Origin: Mycolicibacterium hodleri
GTDB taxonomy: Bacteria; Actinomycetota; Actinomycetes; Mycobacteriales; Mycobacteriaceae
Length of the DNA stretch: 64,000 nt
Reading direction: 5' to 3'
Assembly: GCF_006439015.1 (NCBI RefSeq)
Contig: NZ_RCZG01000002.1
Location: forward strand, 186,001 to 250,000
Made by a program: the position numbers and the translations under genes. Every line of letters begins with the position of its first letter. Position 1 is the first letter of the stretch. This document shows, in pieces, positions 44,045 through 52,855 of this stretch. Under the pieces are notes generated by a model that ran no database searches, was not told where the DNA came from, and saw only the letters and a program-made list of their open reading frames with translations.

Positions 44045-44641
44045 GTGGAGACCGAGGATGAACTCGTCGACAGGGAGTTCAGCACGATCGTGCGGACCCG
44101 TCCTCAGCAACGCATCCTGACGGCCGCGCTCGACCTCATCGGCGTACATGGGGTCAGCGGTACGTCGCTGCAGATGATCGCCGACGCCATCGGGGTGACC
44201 AAGGCCGCGGTGTACCACCAATACAAGTCCAAGAATCAGATCGTCATCGCGGTCACCGAGAACGAATTGGCCATCCTGGAGGACGCGCTGATTGCCGCGG
44301 AGGCCGACGAACGGCGCCAGCAGGCCCGCCGCACCCTACTGATCCAGCTGATCGACCTTGCGGTGGCTCGACGCCAGTGGGTCGGCACCCTCACCAGCGA
44401 TCCCGTCATCGTGCGCATCCTCGGCGAGCACCCGCCGTTCCAACGATTCATCAGCAGGCTCTACGGGGTGCTCCTCGACCAGCGTGATGACACGCAGGCC
44501 AGGGTGACCGCGGCGATCATGTCGGCGGCCATCGCGGGATCGGTGGTCAACCCGCTCGTCACCGACCTCGACGATGACGTGCTTCGCGCCAACCTGGTGG
44601 ATCTGGTGCCACGGCTGCTCGGACTCGACCCCGATAGCTAG
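44045..44641 (+). CDS. TetR-family transcriptional regulator
   Basis: 198 residues. The HTH spans RPQQRILTAALDLIGVHG, TSLQMIADAIGVTKAAVYHQ and YKSKNQIVIAVTENE. The C-terminal domain is helical without a recognised ligand signature. Divergent from the WS/DGAT gene with 121 bases between, so local control of storage-lipid synthesis is likely. The effector could be an acyl-CoA. Confidence 0.88.
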   Translation: METEDELVDREFSTIVRTRPQQRILTAALDLIGVHGVSGTSLQMIADAIGVTKAAVYHQYKSKNQIVIAVTENELAILEDALIAAEADERRQQARRTLLIQLIDLAVARRQWVGTLTSDPVIVRILGEHPPFQRFISRLYGVLLDQRDDTQARVTAAIMSAAIAGSVVNPLVTDLDDDVLRANLVDLVPRLLGLDPDS

Positions 44642-44688
44642 GCCTGCCCCCGGCCCCTTCTGATGACGAGGATGACGCCCTTGATGGC

Positions 44689-45129
44689 TCAGCCCTGCGG
44701 AAGCCGCACCACCTGAACGAAGAATTCGTCGATCTGGCGAACCGCGTTCATGAACTGGTCGAGATCCACGGGCTTCGTGACGTACGCGTTCGCGTGCAGC
44801 TTGTAGCTCTTGAGGATGTCCTCCTCGGCGGCGGAAGTGGTGAGGACGACGACCGGAATGTGATTGAGGTCCGGGTCGGACTTGATCTTCTCGAGCAGCT
44901 GCCTACCGTCGTACTTCGGCAGGTTGAGGTCGAGCAGGATCAGGTCGGGCGTCGGTGCGTTCTCGAAGGCGCCGCGTCGGTAGAGGAAGTCCAATCCCTC
45001 CTCACCGTCATGGGCGACGTGCAGATTGTTCTTTATCTTGTTGTGCTCGAAGGCTTCCCGCGTGATCAACTCATCTCCGGGGTCGTCCTCCACCAGCAGC
45101 ACGTCGATCGGGCGGGCAACGAGGGTCAT
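44689..45129 (-). CDS. stand-alone response regulator receiver (Rcp1-like)
   Basis: 146 residues, a single CheY-like domain: VLLVEDDPGDELITREAF with the acidic pair, LILLDLNLPKYDG with the phosphoacceptor Asp, VVVLTTSA with the Thr, and YVTKPVDLDQF with the Lys. The insertion pattern resembles Rcp1-type receivers that pair with phytochrome-like kinases. ATG 45129 overlaps the kinase stop (ATGA), so it is coupled to the histidine kinase upstream. No output domain. Confidence 0.9.
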   Translation of the reverse strand: MTLVARPIDVLLVEDDPGDELITREAFEHNKIKNNLHVAHDGEEGLDFLYRRGAFENAPTPDLILLDLNLPKYDGRQLLEKIKSDPDLNHIPVVVLTTSAAEEDILKSYKLHANAYVTKPVDLDQFMNAVRQIDEFFVQVVRLPQG

Positions 45130-46730
45130 GGGGTTGTTCCTTCCAGAGTTGCCGCGGACTCGTCGTCCGCGACGGCGGTGGGCTTGATTACGGGCAGGGT
45201 GAAGCGAAACCGGGTTCCCTCGGTGTAGGACGTGTCGATCCAGATCGTGCCGCCGTGATGCTCGACGATCTTCTTGCACAGGGCCAGACCGATGCCCGTT
45301 CCACCGTAGGCATCGCGACCGTGCAGCCGTTGGAAGATGATGAACACCTTGTCCACGAATTCCGGCGCGATGCCAATGCCGTTGTCCGTCAGGGTGAACG
45401 ACCACGAGTCGTCATCGGCGTCCCGTTGGCATTCGATTGCGATGTGGGGCGCGACACCTTCCCGCCGGAACTTCATCGCGTTGCCGATCAGGTTCTGCCA
45501 CAGCATCGCAAGGAGGGTGGGATCGCCGACGACACGCGGCAGTGGCTCGTGGGGACGGACGATCTCGGCATCCGACTCCTCGATCGCGATCGCCAGGTTG
45601 GCGATCGCGTCGTCCAGCCCCGAGTCCAGCTCCACCTCGGTCAGCGCGGAGTTGAGTCGGCCGACGCGCGAGAACGTGAGGAGGTCGTTGATGAGCACCT
45701 GCATGCGCTTCGCGCCGTCGACCGCGAAGTTGATGTACTCGATGCCGCGTTCGTCGAGCTTGTCGCCGTACCGCTTCTCGAGCAACTGACAGAACGCCGT
45801 GACCTTGCGCAGCGGTTCCTGGAGATCGTGCGACGCGACGTAGGCGAACTGCTCGAGCTCGGCGTTCGATCGACGTAATTCGATGGCCTGCCCGTCCAGT
45901 TGCTCCTCGGCCGAACGCGATGAGTGGAGTTCGGCCACGATGCGTTGCCGCATGTTCTCGACGTCGACGCCGATGGCGCGGATGTCCTTCGGCCCCTGCG
46001 GGACGATCTTCGCCGTGAAGTCGCCCTCGGTGATGCGTCGACACGACGCCGCGAGCGAGGCTAGAGGACGGGTGACCGCACTTCGCATCACCACCGCGAG
46101 GGCGGCCGCCGTCGCCAGCAGCACAACCACGATGGTTCCGAGGACAACGTTGCGCCACCATCGAAGGTCGTCCAAGCGTGCGATCCCGGCCTCGCGGGCT
46201 TCGGTGAGGTGCTTGTTCTGGATGTCGAAGAGTCCACGGATGCGGTCGAATTCGGCCTTGCCGCGATCAGCGAGCGCACCGTTGATCACAGCCGGATCGT
46301 CGGGTCGGACACTGGCGACGAGCGGCTCGGCGAACGACGACCGCCACGCCTCGGCCGCCCGTTCGATCGCGTCGAGGTCGACCGTCAGCGGGGACTCATC
46401 AGCTGCGAGCTGCCTGATGTCGCTGGCCGCCGTGGCCTCGGCTTCCCGACCGGCGAAGTACGGGTCGAGGAACTGGCGATCGGCGGAGATCGCGTATCCC
46501 CGGACCGCCGTCTCCTGATCACGCAACGCCGCTTGCAGTCGAAACGCCGCGGAGCGGGACGGCTGCACCCCGTCGATCAGTTCGTGGGACACCTCGTCGT
46601 ACTGATGCAGCAAGAGCCCGCCCGCAATGCCCGCGCCGAGAACGAGTACGCCCATGATGGACAGCACCAAGGTCTGCCAGCCCTGCACGGTGAGCGGGGA
46701 GGTACTCCGGGGAGTCGGCGTGTGAGTCAC
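45126..46730 (-). CDS. CHASE3-HAMP sensor histidine kinase
   Basis: 534 residues. Membrane helices at about 18-40 and 195-217 flank an extracytoplasmic helical CHASE3 domain containing LRDQETAVRGYAISADRQFL. HAMP follows (SAVTRPLASLAASCRRIT), then a HisKA domain with VASHDLQEPLRKV (phosphoacceptor His) and a HATPase with WQNLIGNAMKFRR (N box) and DNGIGIAPE plus GGTGIGLALCKKIVEHHGG. GTG 46730 overlaps the stop of the phosphatase gene by 4 bases. It most likely phosphorylates the two receivers encoded on either side. Confidence 0.9.
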   Translation of the reverse strand: MTHTPTPRSTSPLTVQGWQTLVLSIMGVLVLGAGIAGGLLLHQYDEVSHELIDGVQPSRSAAFRLQAALRDQETAVRGYAISADRQFLDPYFAGREAEATAASDIRQLAADESPLTVDLDAIERAAEAWRSSFAEPLVASVRPDDPAVINGALADRGKAEFDRIRGLFDIQNKHLTEAREAGIARLDDLRWWRNVVLGTIVVVLLATAAALAVVMRSAVTRPLASLAASCRRITEGDFTAKIVPQGPKDIRAIGVDVENMRQRIVAELHSSRSAEEQLDGQAIELRRSNAELEQFAYVASHDLQEPLRKVTAFCQLLEKRYGDKLDERGIEYINFAVDGAKRMQVLINDLLTFSRVGRLNSALTEVELDSGLDDAIANLAIAIEESDAEIVRPHEPLPRVVGDPTLLAMLWQNLIGNAMKFRREGVAPHIAIECQRDADDDSWSFTLTDNGIGIAPEFVDKVFIIFQRLHGRDAYGGTGIGLALCKKIVEHHGGTIWIDTSYTEGTRFRFTLPVIKPTAVADDESAATLEGTTP

Positions 46731-47956
46731 CGTGCAGTCCGTTCCACTCGCACGACGGCGACGTCGTCGGAGAGTCCACCGTGCATTCCCGCCCGCTCTT
46801 CGGCACTATCGATGAGCGCGTCGACGAAATCCTCACCCGACCGGCTCGCGAGCGATTGGGCCAATTTCAAGAGCCCGTCCTCGCCGAGGCGCTCGTTGCC
46901 GACCCCGGCATGGCCCTCGAACAGTCCGTCGGTCAGCAGAAGCAGGCCGTGTCCCACGGGCAGCTCCCATTCACTGACCGGCCAGTTCGTCCCTCCGATA
47001 CCGAGGGCCGGTCCCGCAGGTGGCTCGAGCCACTCGACCGAATTGGAACCGTGCATCAACATGCCGGGATGCCCAGCGCGGACCGCGGTGAAACTGAGAT
47101 CGTCGGGCGAGAGGGCGATGCTGAGCACCGTCGCGAAGATGGCGCTGCCGGGACTCTCGGCGCGCAGGATCCGCTCCAGCTGACGCATGCGTTCGCACCC
47201 GCGCAGGCCGGCGAACGTGAGCGCGCGCCAGCCGATGCGGAGTGCGACGCCAAGGGCGGCCTCGTCGGGACCGTGCCCGGCAACGTCGCCGACCATGACG
47301 TGCACGGTCCGGTCCGGTGTCTGCACGAAGTCGTAGAAGTCTCCGCCGAGGAGGGCGTTCTCGCGGCTCGGCCGGTACTTGGCGATGATGTCGACGCCGG
47401 GGTCGTCGAGAAGCAGCGGGGAGGGCAGAAGCCCGCGCTCGAGGCGAGCGTTCTCCTGGGTTCTCAATTCGCTGGAACGCAGGTCCGCGGCGGTGAGCTC
47501 GGCCCTCTTGCGCTCGATCGCATAGAGCAGAGCCCGCCGCAGCACGTCGGCTTCGACGCGACCCTTGACTAGATAGTCCTGCGCACCGGAAGCGAGGGCC
47601 GAGACACCGAAGTGCTCGTCGTTAAGCCCCGTGAGCACGACGATCGGGATGTTCGGGTCGCACCTGGTGATGTGATCGAGCGCGACGATCCCGTTCGCGT
47701 CGGGCAGATTCAGATCGAGCAGAACGCAGTCGGGACGCATTCTGGCCAACTCGCGCTCGGCATCGGCCATCGACGGAGCCCACGACATCTGGATGTCGAT
47801 GTTGGCATCCGCGACGAGTTCCTCGACGAGTAGGGCGTCGCCACGGTCGTCCTCGACCAGCAACAACGAAAGGGGCCGAGGCTGGACGTCGGCGGGGAGC
47901 CCGATGGTCGGATTGGGGGCCGTCGGATCGGGGGCGCGCAGGGAGGCCACCGGCAT
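46727..47956 (-). CDS. receiver-PP2C (SpoIIE/RsbU-type) phosphatase
   Basis: 409 residues. An N-terminal receiver (LLLVEDDRGDALLVEELV, Asp in CVLLDLNLPDANG, Lys in DYLVKG) is followed by a linker helix and a PP2C domain. The metal-binding motifs GGDFYDFV, VGDVAGHGPDEA, LLTDGLFEG and SDDVAVVRV are all intact. It would dephosphorylate a STAS protein when its receiver is phosphorylated. ATG 47956 is preferred (GAAGG 6 bases upstream) over 47962 and 47989. It is the first gene of the three-gene signalling operon. Confidence 0.9.
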   Translation of the reverse strand: MPVASLRAPDPTAPNPTIGLPADVQPRPLSLLLVEDDRGDALLVEELVADANIDIQMSWAPSMADAERELARMRPDCVLLDLNLPDANGIVALDHITRCDPNIPIVVLTGLNDEHFGVSALASGAQDYLVKGRVEADVLRRALLYAIERKRAELTAADLRSSELRTQENARLERGLLPSPLLLDDPGVDIIAKYRPSRENALLGGDFYDFVQTPDRTVHVMVGDVAGHGPDEAALGVALRIGWRALTFAGLRGCERMRQLERILRAESPGSAIFATVLSIALSPDDLSFTAVRAGHPGMLMHGSNSVEWLEPPAGPALGIGGTNWPVSEWELPVGHGLLLLTDGLFEGHAGVGNERLGEDGLLKLAQSLASRSGEDFVDALIDSAEERAGMHGGLSDDVAVVRVERTAR

Positions 47957-48035
47957 CCACATCCTTCGAACGTTGCAACAGCGCATCAAAAATCTGCTGC
48001 CCCTGCTTGACAGCCTTCCGACAGTACCGGTGTCG

Positions 48036-48049
48036 CCGCGGTACCGCGG
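48036..48049. promoter_or_regulatory. 14-bp perfect palindrome
   Basis: CCGCGGTACCGCGG lies between the stop of the RsfB-like gene and the start of the receiver-phosphatase gene. It may be an operator or a small stem. It could separate two transcripts. Support is symmetry only. Confidence 0.3.
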
Positions 48050-48055
48050 AACGAT

Positions 48056-48454
48056 CTAGTGGGCGCCCAGCGCCATGACGGCGTCGTCGACCGTCGGGTA
48101 GAGAGCCAGGAATTCGTCGAGCTTGGTCAGCTGGATGGGGCGCGCGGTGATCGGGCCACTGGCCACGACCGCGAATTTGCCGTTGCCGCCGATTCGTTCA
48201 TGGGTCTCGGCGAGGATACGAAGCCCGACCGATGCAAGGAACGTCACCGCCGTGAGGTCCATTATCAGAGCAGCCGGTCCATCGTCCATCAACTCGGTCA
48301 GCTGCTGCTCGAGTGTTGGCGACGTGGCGAGATCCACCACCCCGTCCAACGACAGCACGGTGATCCCTTCCCGAAGCTCGACCGAGGTCGAGATCGCATC
48401 GGCTGGCGACAACGGCCATCCCTTCCCTAACGAACTCGGATCATGGTCTTGCAC
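48056..48454 (-). CDS. RsfB-like anti-anti-sigma factor (STAS domain)
   Basis: 132 residues. STAS core with GVVDLATSPTLEQQL, then LIMDLTAVTFLASVGLRILA, where the Ser of LASVG is the expected phosphorylation site. The C-terminal RPIQLTKLDEFLALYPT follows RsfB proteins as I recall them. Phosphorylation by an RsbW/UsfX-like kinase would inactivate it and a PP2C would restore it. The GTG at 48454 is the start used. Divergent from the large phosphatase-kinase gene at 48691. Confidence 0.85.
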   Translation of the reverse strand: MQDHDPSSLGKGWPLSPADAISTSVELREGITVLSLDGVVDLATSPTLEQQLTELMDDGPAALIMDLTAVTFLASVGLRILAETHERIGGNGKFAVVASGPITARPIQLTKLDEFLALYPTVDDAVMALGAH

Positions 48455-48690
48455 ATCGTCGTGGCGACACCGAGAGCCTAATGCCCGCGATCTCCGCGGG
48501 ACGTCAAACGGGTGTGCGGCGACGCCTCACCCACCAGGCTAGTGTCAAGATCAATGACTCGCCGAGGGGCGCCCGCGCAGCTGAAATCGACGACTTCCGC
48601 CGGCACGATTGCAAATCGCATTCGGTGGGAACACACCGAGGTGATCGTTCACGCGCCCGCACCGGGCGCCCGCGTCAGGGACTGCACCTG

Positions 48691-50829
48691 ATGGTCGCTG
48701 ACGACTTCCGCGGCAACTACGCCAAAGCGCTTCGACGGCATCTGGACGAGGGTGGCGAGGCGAGCGTCGCGACTGGTCGCGACCTCGGTCTCCGAGCTGT
48801 TCGAGAGCGTCTGAGCTCAGCGGAGATCGTCGAAGATCACTTCAAGCTCGTCGAGCAAACCCCAGCCGCATCCCGGGCGGCGGCATTACCGCTACTGCTT
48901 CACACCTTGACCGCAATCGACGTCGCCACTCGCGCATCCATCGACCGCTTCGCGTTCCGCACCGCCTTGGTGAACTCACTGCAGGAGGGCTTCTTCGTCG
49001 CCGACCGCGCAGGCACGATCATCGAGTTCAACGAAGCCTTCGCTGACATCACCGGCTGCGGGGCCGAGGGGCTGCCCTACGAATGGCCGTACCCGTGGCT
49101 GGTCGATCTCGACCTCGCGAGCCAGCGCCTCTCCCAGTTGATCGACGAGGGCGGCCTGCAGTCCGAGACGCCGGTTCGACACCGGGACGGTCGAATCGCC
49201 TGGGCGGAGGTGAGCATCAACTCGGTGACCGGCAGCGGCGACGAGCGGGCCGCATACGTCGGCACGATCCGCGACATCACGGCGTCGCGGGCGTCGGCGG
49301 CCCGCGAGAGCGCCGTGGTGCGGCTGGCCACCGCGGTGGGCATTGCCACCAGCGTCGCCGAAGTGCTGGACATCGTGCTCGACGAGTTGCGGTCGGCGAT
49401 CGACCTGGAGCGGGCCGTCGCCGTCACGTGGACGAAGGCGGGCGTTGATCCCGAGGTTCAGGTCGCAGGCATGCCGGAACCGATTGGTTGGCGAGAACTC
49501 GACCCGTTTCTGCAGGCGAAGTTCGAGGAGGCGCTCGAATCGCCGCCCCTGTCGGTGCGGGCGATCGGCGCAGGGGGGCCGTCAGAGCCGTGGTCGGGGC
49601 TGATGGTGGTGCTCTCCGGAGCGGGCTCCACCGCACTGTGGTTGGAGCACCGCGAACCGCACGTCGTCGGCGAGGACGACCGACTCCTCGTCACGGCTCT
49701 CGTCGGTCACCTCAGCCTGGCCATTCAGCACGTCCGTCAGTTCGAGATGGCGCGGGAGGCCTCGCTAACCCTGCAGCGGACCATGCTGCCGACGTCGAAG
49801 CCACCGGTCGGCTTCGCGGTGCGGTATGAGCCCGCGGTCGCACCCCTCGAGATCGGAGGCGACTGGTACGACGTGCTCGCAGTCGGTGACCATCAGATCG
49901 GCATCGTCGTCGGAGACTGCGTGGGCAGCGGACTGTCGGCAGCCGCGGTGATGGGGCAGCTTCGAAGCTCGGCGCGGGTGCTGCTCGTCAACGGGACCAC
50001 GCCTGGTCGACTCCTCGACGAACTCGACTCTGCGGCGGCCCTCATCTCGGGCGCCTACTGTACGACCGTCTTCGTCGGCCTGATCGACACCGACACGGGG
50101 GAGATGACCTATAGCAGCGCAGGGCATGTTCCTGCGCTGCTCGCGGTGCCCGGTGCGACACCTGAAACGCTGACCGGCGCCACCTCCGTGCCGCTGGCGG
50201 TGCAGAAGTCCGGTCCCCGGCCGGAGGCCTCGAAGTTCCTCTCGGCGGGCGCCGCGTTGATGCTGTATACCGATGGGCTCGTCGAGCGTCGAGAAGGCTT
50301 GATCGACAACGGCATTCATTACGCGGGCCAAGTGCTCGCCGAAACCATCGAGTTTCCGGCGGAGGTCGTCGCGGACGCCGTGCTGAGCCGGCTGGCGCCG
50401 AAGGACGGTTTCGACGACGACGTCGCGATCGTGGTGTACCGTCGGCCGCCCGCATCGCTGGAGATCGACGTCGTGGCGACGCCCGATCAGCTGAGCGACA
50501 TCAGAGGCCGGCTCACCACATGGCTGAGGGCGACCGGCATCCCCGACGACCTCGCCGGGGACATCGTGCTCGTCGTGAACGAGGCGTGCACGAACAGCAT
50601 CGAGCACGGCTACCGCGCCAGCGAGCCGGGGCGCATGCTGGTGTGTGCGGAGGCGAGAGGACGCGGGATATCGATCCGGATAGCCGATTTCGGCTCGTGG
50701 AAGCTGCCCGACGCCAACCCCCGGGCGCGCGGCCGCGGGGTTCCGTTGATGCGTGCGGTGAGTGGCGCCGTCACCCTCGACGGCACGTCGACGGGCACCA
50801 CGGTGACCATGAACTTCGACCTCGGTTAG
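48691..50829 (+). CDS. PAS-GAF-PP2C-HATPase fusion: phosphatase and anti-sigma kinase in one chain
   Basis: 712 residues from ATG 48691. An RsbU-like N-terminal helical region (about 1-85), a PAS domain (VNSLQEGFFVADRAGTIIEF), and a GAF domain (about 200-340) lead into a PP2C phosphatase (GGDWYDVLAV, GDCVGSGLSAAAV, LYTDGLVER, DDDVAIVVY). An RsbW-type HATPase follows (VVNEACTNSIEHGY; ADFGSWKLPDANPRARGRG). The order resembles M. tuberculosis Rv1364c without its terminal STAS domain, and a separate STAS gene lies divergently next door. It can both phosphorylate and dephosphorylate STAS partners in principle. The start could lie further upstream. Confidence 0.88.
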   Translation: MVADDFRGNYAKALRRHLDEGGEASVATGRDLGLRAVRERLSSAEIVEDHFKLVEQTPAASRAAALPLLLHTLTAIDVATRASIDRFAFRTALVNSLQEGFFVADRAGTIIEFNEAFADITGCGAEGLPYEWPYPWLVDLDLASQRLSQLIDEGGLQSETPVRHRDGRIAWAEVSINSVTGSGDERAAYVGTIRDITASRASAARESAVVRLATAVGIATSVAEVLDIVLDELRSAIDLERAVAVTWTKAGVDPEVQVAGMPEPIGWRELDPFLQAKFEEALESPPLSVRAIGAGGPSEPWSGLMVVLSGAGSTALWLEHREPHVVGEDDRLLVTALVGHLSLAIQHVRQFEMAREASLTLQRTMLPTSKPPVGFAVRYEPAVAPLEIGGDWYDVLAVGDHQIGIVVGDCVGSGLSAAAVMGQLRSSARVLLVNGTTPGRLLDELDSAAALISGAYCTTVFVGLIDTDTGEMTYSSAGHVPALLAVPGATPETLTGATSVPLAVQKSGPRPEASKFLSAGAALMLYTDGLVERREGLIDNGIHYAGQVLAETIEFPAEVVADAVLSRLAPKDGFDDDVAIVVYRRPPASLEIDVVATPDQLSDIRGRLTTWLRATGIPDDLAGDIVLVVNEACTNSIEHGYRASEPGRMLVCAEARGRGISIRIADFGSWKLPDANPRARGRGVPLMRAVSGAVTLDGTSTGTTVTMNFDLG

Positions 50830-51989
50830 CTGCGAGGAACCCCGAGAGCCAGGACTGCGGCGTCATCTTCCACCCCGGCGCCAAGGTCGTCGACGAGAGC
50901 GCGCATGGCCGCGACGATTCCGCACGCGTCGTTGGGTGAGTGTGCGGCGGCGAACCGCAGGAGTCCGCCCTCGTCGTCATAGCGCTCCGATCCGATCCCC
51001 GTGAGCGCCTCGGTGTATCCGTCGGAGTAGGCCACCAGAGTGTCTCCCGGCGACAGTCCGATCCGGACGGACGTGAACCTCGGCTTGGCGAACAACCCCA
51101 CCGCCTGACCTCCTTCGGTCGACACGTAACGGGCGCTGCCGTCGCTCTGCAGAAGGAGGGGTGTCGGATGGCCGCCGGTGGCGATCTCGACGTCAATGCC
51201 GTCGGCGCTCGCGGTGATCAATCCGAAGAGCACGGTGCAGAACCATCCTCGCTCGGCGTAGGTGTCCTGCTTCAGGACGCTGTCCAGGGTCCGCAGGACG
51301 CCGACGGGATGTTCGTCGTTCACCGCGGCGGCCCGCAGTGTGTACCGGGTGAGTGACGTCAGGGTCGCTGCGGCGACTCCCTTTCCGCAGACGTCTCCGA
51401 GGAAGAAGCCGTACCTCTCGCGGGACAGCGGAAACAGGTCGTAGAAGTCGCCGCCGACGTCCCCGGCCGTGGGGTTGTAGTAATGCGCCGCCGCTTCGAG
51501 ACCGGGCGGCGGAGACAACGACGGCGGAAGCAGCGAAAGTTGCAGTGTCTCAGCGAGGCTCACGGCGCGGCTGCGTTCCTCCTCGGCGCGTCTGCGCTCG
51601 GCGAGCAGTTCGCGTTCGTAGGACCTACGTTCGGTGGCGTTGTCGGCGACGATGCGTACGAGGGCGGGTTGTCCGTCGGGGCCTACCTTGACATTCGCCG
51701 TGAGGAGGACGGGGATTCGCCGTCCATCGGATGCCATGAGGTCGACGGCAACGCCGCTGAGCATGCCCGATGTGAGGAGCATCGGCGCGAAGTGGGTCTC
51801 GTAGTGGATGCGGCCGCCGGGAGTGAGCAACGTCGTGAACGGGGCGCCGACGAGCGCGTCGCGCGGGCGGCCGAGCCACGACGCCATGGTCGCGTTCACC
51901 GAGCGAATCTCCCCGTCGGCAGAGGCGACGACATAACCGCACGGCGCGTTGTCGAACGCGTCCCGCAGATCGTCGATGCCACCCGTCAC
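50826..51989 (-). CDS. PAS-PP2C phosphatase (RsbP-like)
   Basis: 387 residues from GTG 51989. PAS domain (FDNAPCGYVVASADGEIRSV through ATMASWLGR), coiled-coil linker (RSYERELLAERRRAEEERSR), then PP2C with GGDFYDLFPL, LGDVCGKGVAAATL, AYSDGYTEAL and DDAAVLALG. The start overlaps the RsbQ-like stop (GTGA), the same pairing as RsbQ-RsbP of the Bacillus energy-stress pathway. It converges on the large fusion gene with stop codons overlapping by 4 bases. Confidence 0.88.
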   Translation of the reverse strand: MTGGIDDLRDAFDNAPCGYVVASADGEIRSVNATMASWLGRPRDALVGAPFTTLLTPGGRIHYETHFAPMLLTSGMLSGVAVDLMASDGRRIPVLLTANVKVGPDGQPALVRIVADNATERRSYERELLAERRRAEEERSRAVSLAETLQLSLLPPSLSPPPGLEAAAHYYNPTAGDVGGDFYDLFPLSRERYGFFLGDVCGKGVAAATLTSLTRYTLRAAAVNDEHPVGVLRTLDSVLKQDTYAERGWFCTVLFGLITASADGIDVEIATGGHPTPLLLQSDGSARYVSTEGGQAVGLFAKPRFTSVRIGLSPGDTLVAYSDGYTEALTGIGSERYDDEGGLLRFAAAHSPNDACGIVAAMRALVDDLGAGVEDDAAVLALGVPRS

Positions 51990-52786
51990 GTGTCGGCCGC
52001 GAACGCGGCGATCGCCGCCGCGGTCTCGCCTGGCGCACTGAGTTGCGGGCAATGCCCGGTGGCGTCGATCGTCACGAGCTCACTGCCGGCGATGTGCTGG
52101 TGGGTGTATGCGCCGACTGAACGGGGCGCCAAGGTGTCGTGTGCGCACTCGATCACCAGCGAGGGGATCAGCACTCGGGGAAGGTCCGCGCGGTTATCGG
52201 AGAGGAACGTCGTGCGGGCGAACACCCGGGCCATCGCGGGGTCGTTGCGGCAGAAGGCGTCGGTGAGTTCCTCCTGGAGTTCAGGGCGATCAGGGGTCCC
52301 CATGATGTTCGGCGCCATGGCGCGTGACCACCCGAGGTAGTTGCTCTCCATGGATTCGAGGAGCTCGTCGATGTCGTCGGGTGAGAAGCCGCCGATGTAG
52401 TCGTCGTGGTCGAGGTAGCAGGGCGACGGCGTCAGCAGGACCAACTTCGCGAAGCGGGTCGGATCCTTCGCGACGGCGAGCACGCCCATCATGGCGGCGA
52501 CCGAGTGGCCGACGAAGACCACGTCGTGCAGATCGAGCTGTTCGACGATGTCGAGGATATCGTCGGCGTAGCTCTGCAGTGACGCATAGCGGTCGGCGTT
52601 CCACGCGCCAGAGTCGGATTGTCCCGATCCGACGTGGTCGAACAGGACGACGCGAAACAGGTCCTGCAGCCTGGCGGTGACCAAGCGCCACAGGTTCTGG
52701 TCGCAGCCGAAGCCGTGAGCCAGCATCACCGTCGTTCCCGACTCGGGGCCGGCGAACGCCACGTGGTTCCTCCTGCGCACGTCCAC
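51986..52786 (-). CDS. RsbQ-like alpha/beta hydrolase
   Basis: 266 residues. The oxyanion segment MLAHGFGCDQNLW, nucleophile elbow VGHSVAAMMG (Ser), and C-terminal DATGHCPQLSAP (His) match RsbQ, the cofactor that activates the PAS phosphatase RsbP in Bacillus subtilis. GTG 52786 is chosen because AAGGATGG lies 8 bases upstream; a longer frame to 53041 would overlap the divergent gene. The ligand it delivers or hydrolyses is unknown. Karrikin/strigolactone receptors are distant relatives. Confidence 0.87.
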   Translation of the reverse strand: MDVRRRNHVAFAGPESGTTVMLAHGFGCDQNLWRLVTARLQDLFRVVLFDHVGSGQSDSGAWNADRYASLQSYADDILDIVEQLDLHDVVFVGHSVAAMMGVLAVAKDPTRFAKLVLLTPSPCYLDHDDYIGGFSPDDIDELLESMESNYLGWSRAMAPNIMGTPDRPELQEELTDAFCRNDPAMARVFARTTFLSDNRADLPRVLIPSLVIECAHDTLAPRSVGAYTHQHIAGSELVTIDATGHCPQLSAPGETAAAIAAFAADT

Positions 52787-52820
52787 GCGGCCATCCTTCC
52801 ATGCGGCCTCCCGCGTCGAT

Positions 52821-52846
52821 GCTTTCGTTCGGCCGACGGTGGGTAA
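52821..52846 (+). promoter_or_regulatory. SigF-like promoter for the DUF2945 gene
   Basis: GCTT (52821-52824), 16 bases, GGGTAA (52841-52846) approaches GTTT-N16-GGGTAT with two mismatches. The ATG follows 9 bases after the -10, so the transcript would be leaderless or nearly so. Confidence 0.4.
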
Positions 52847-52855
52847 TCCCGAGTC

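Noticed and set aside
48484..48500. CCCGCG-ATCTC-CGCGGG inverted repeat upstream of the RsfB-like gene
   Set aside because: Six-base GC arms are frequent by chance at this base composition and the position suggests no clear role.
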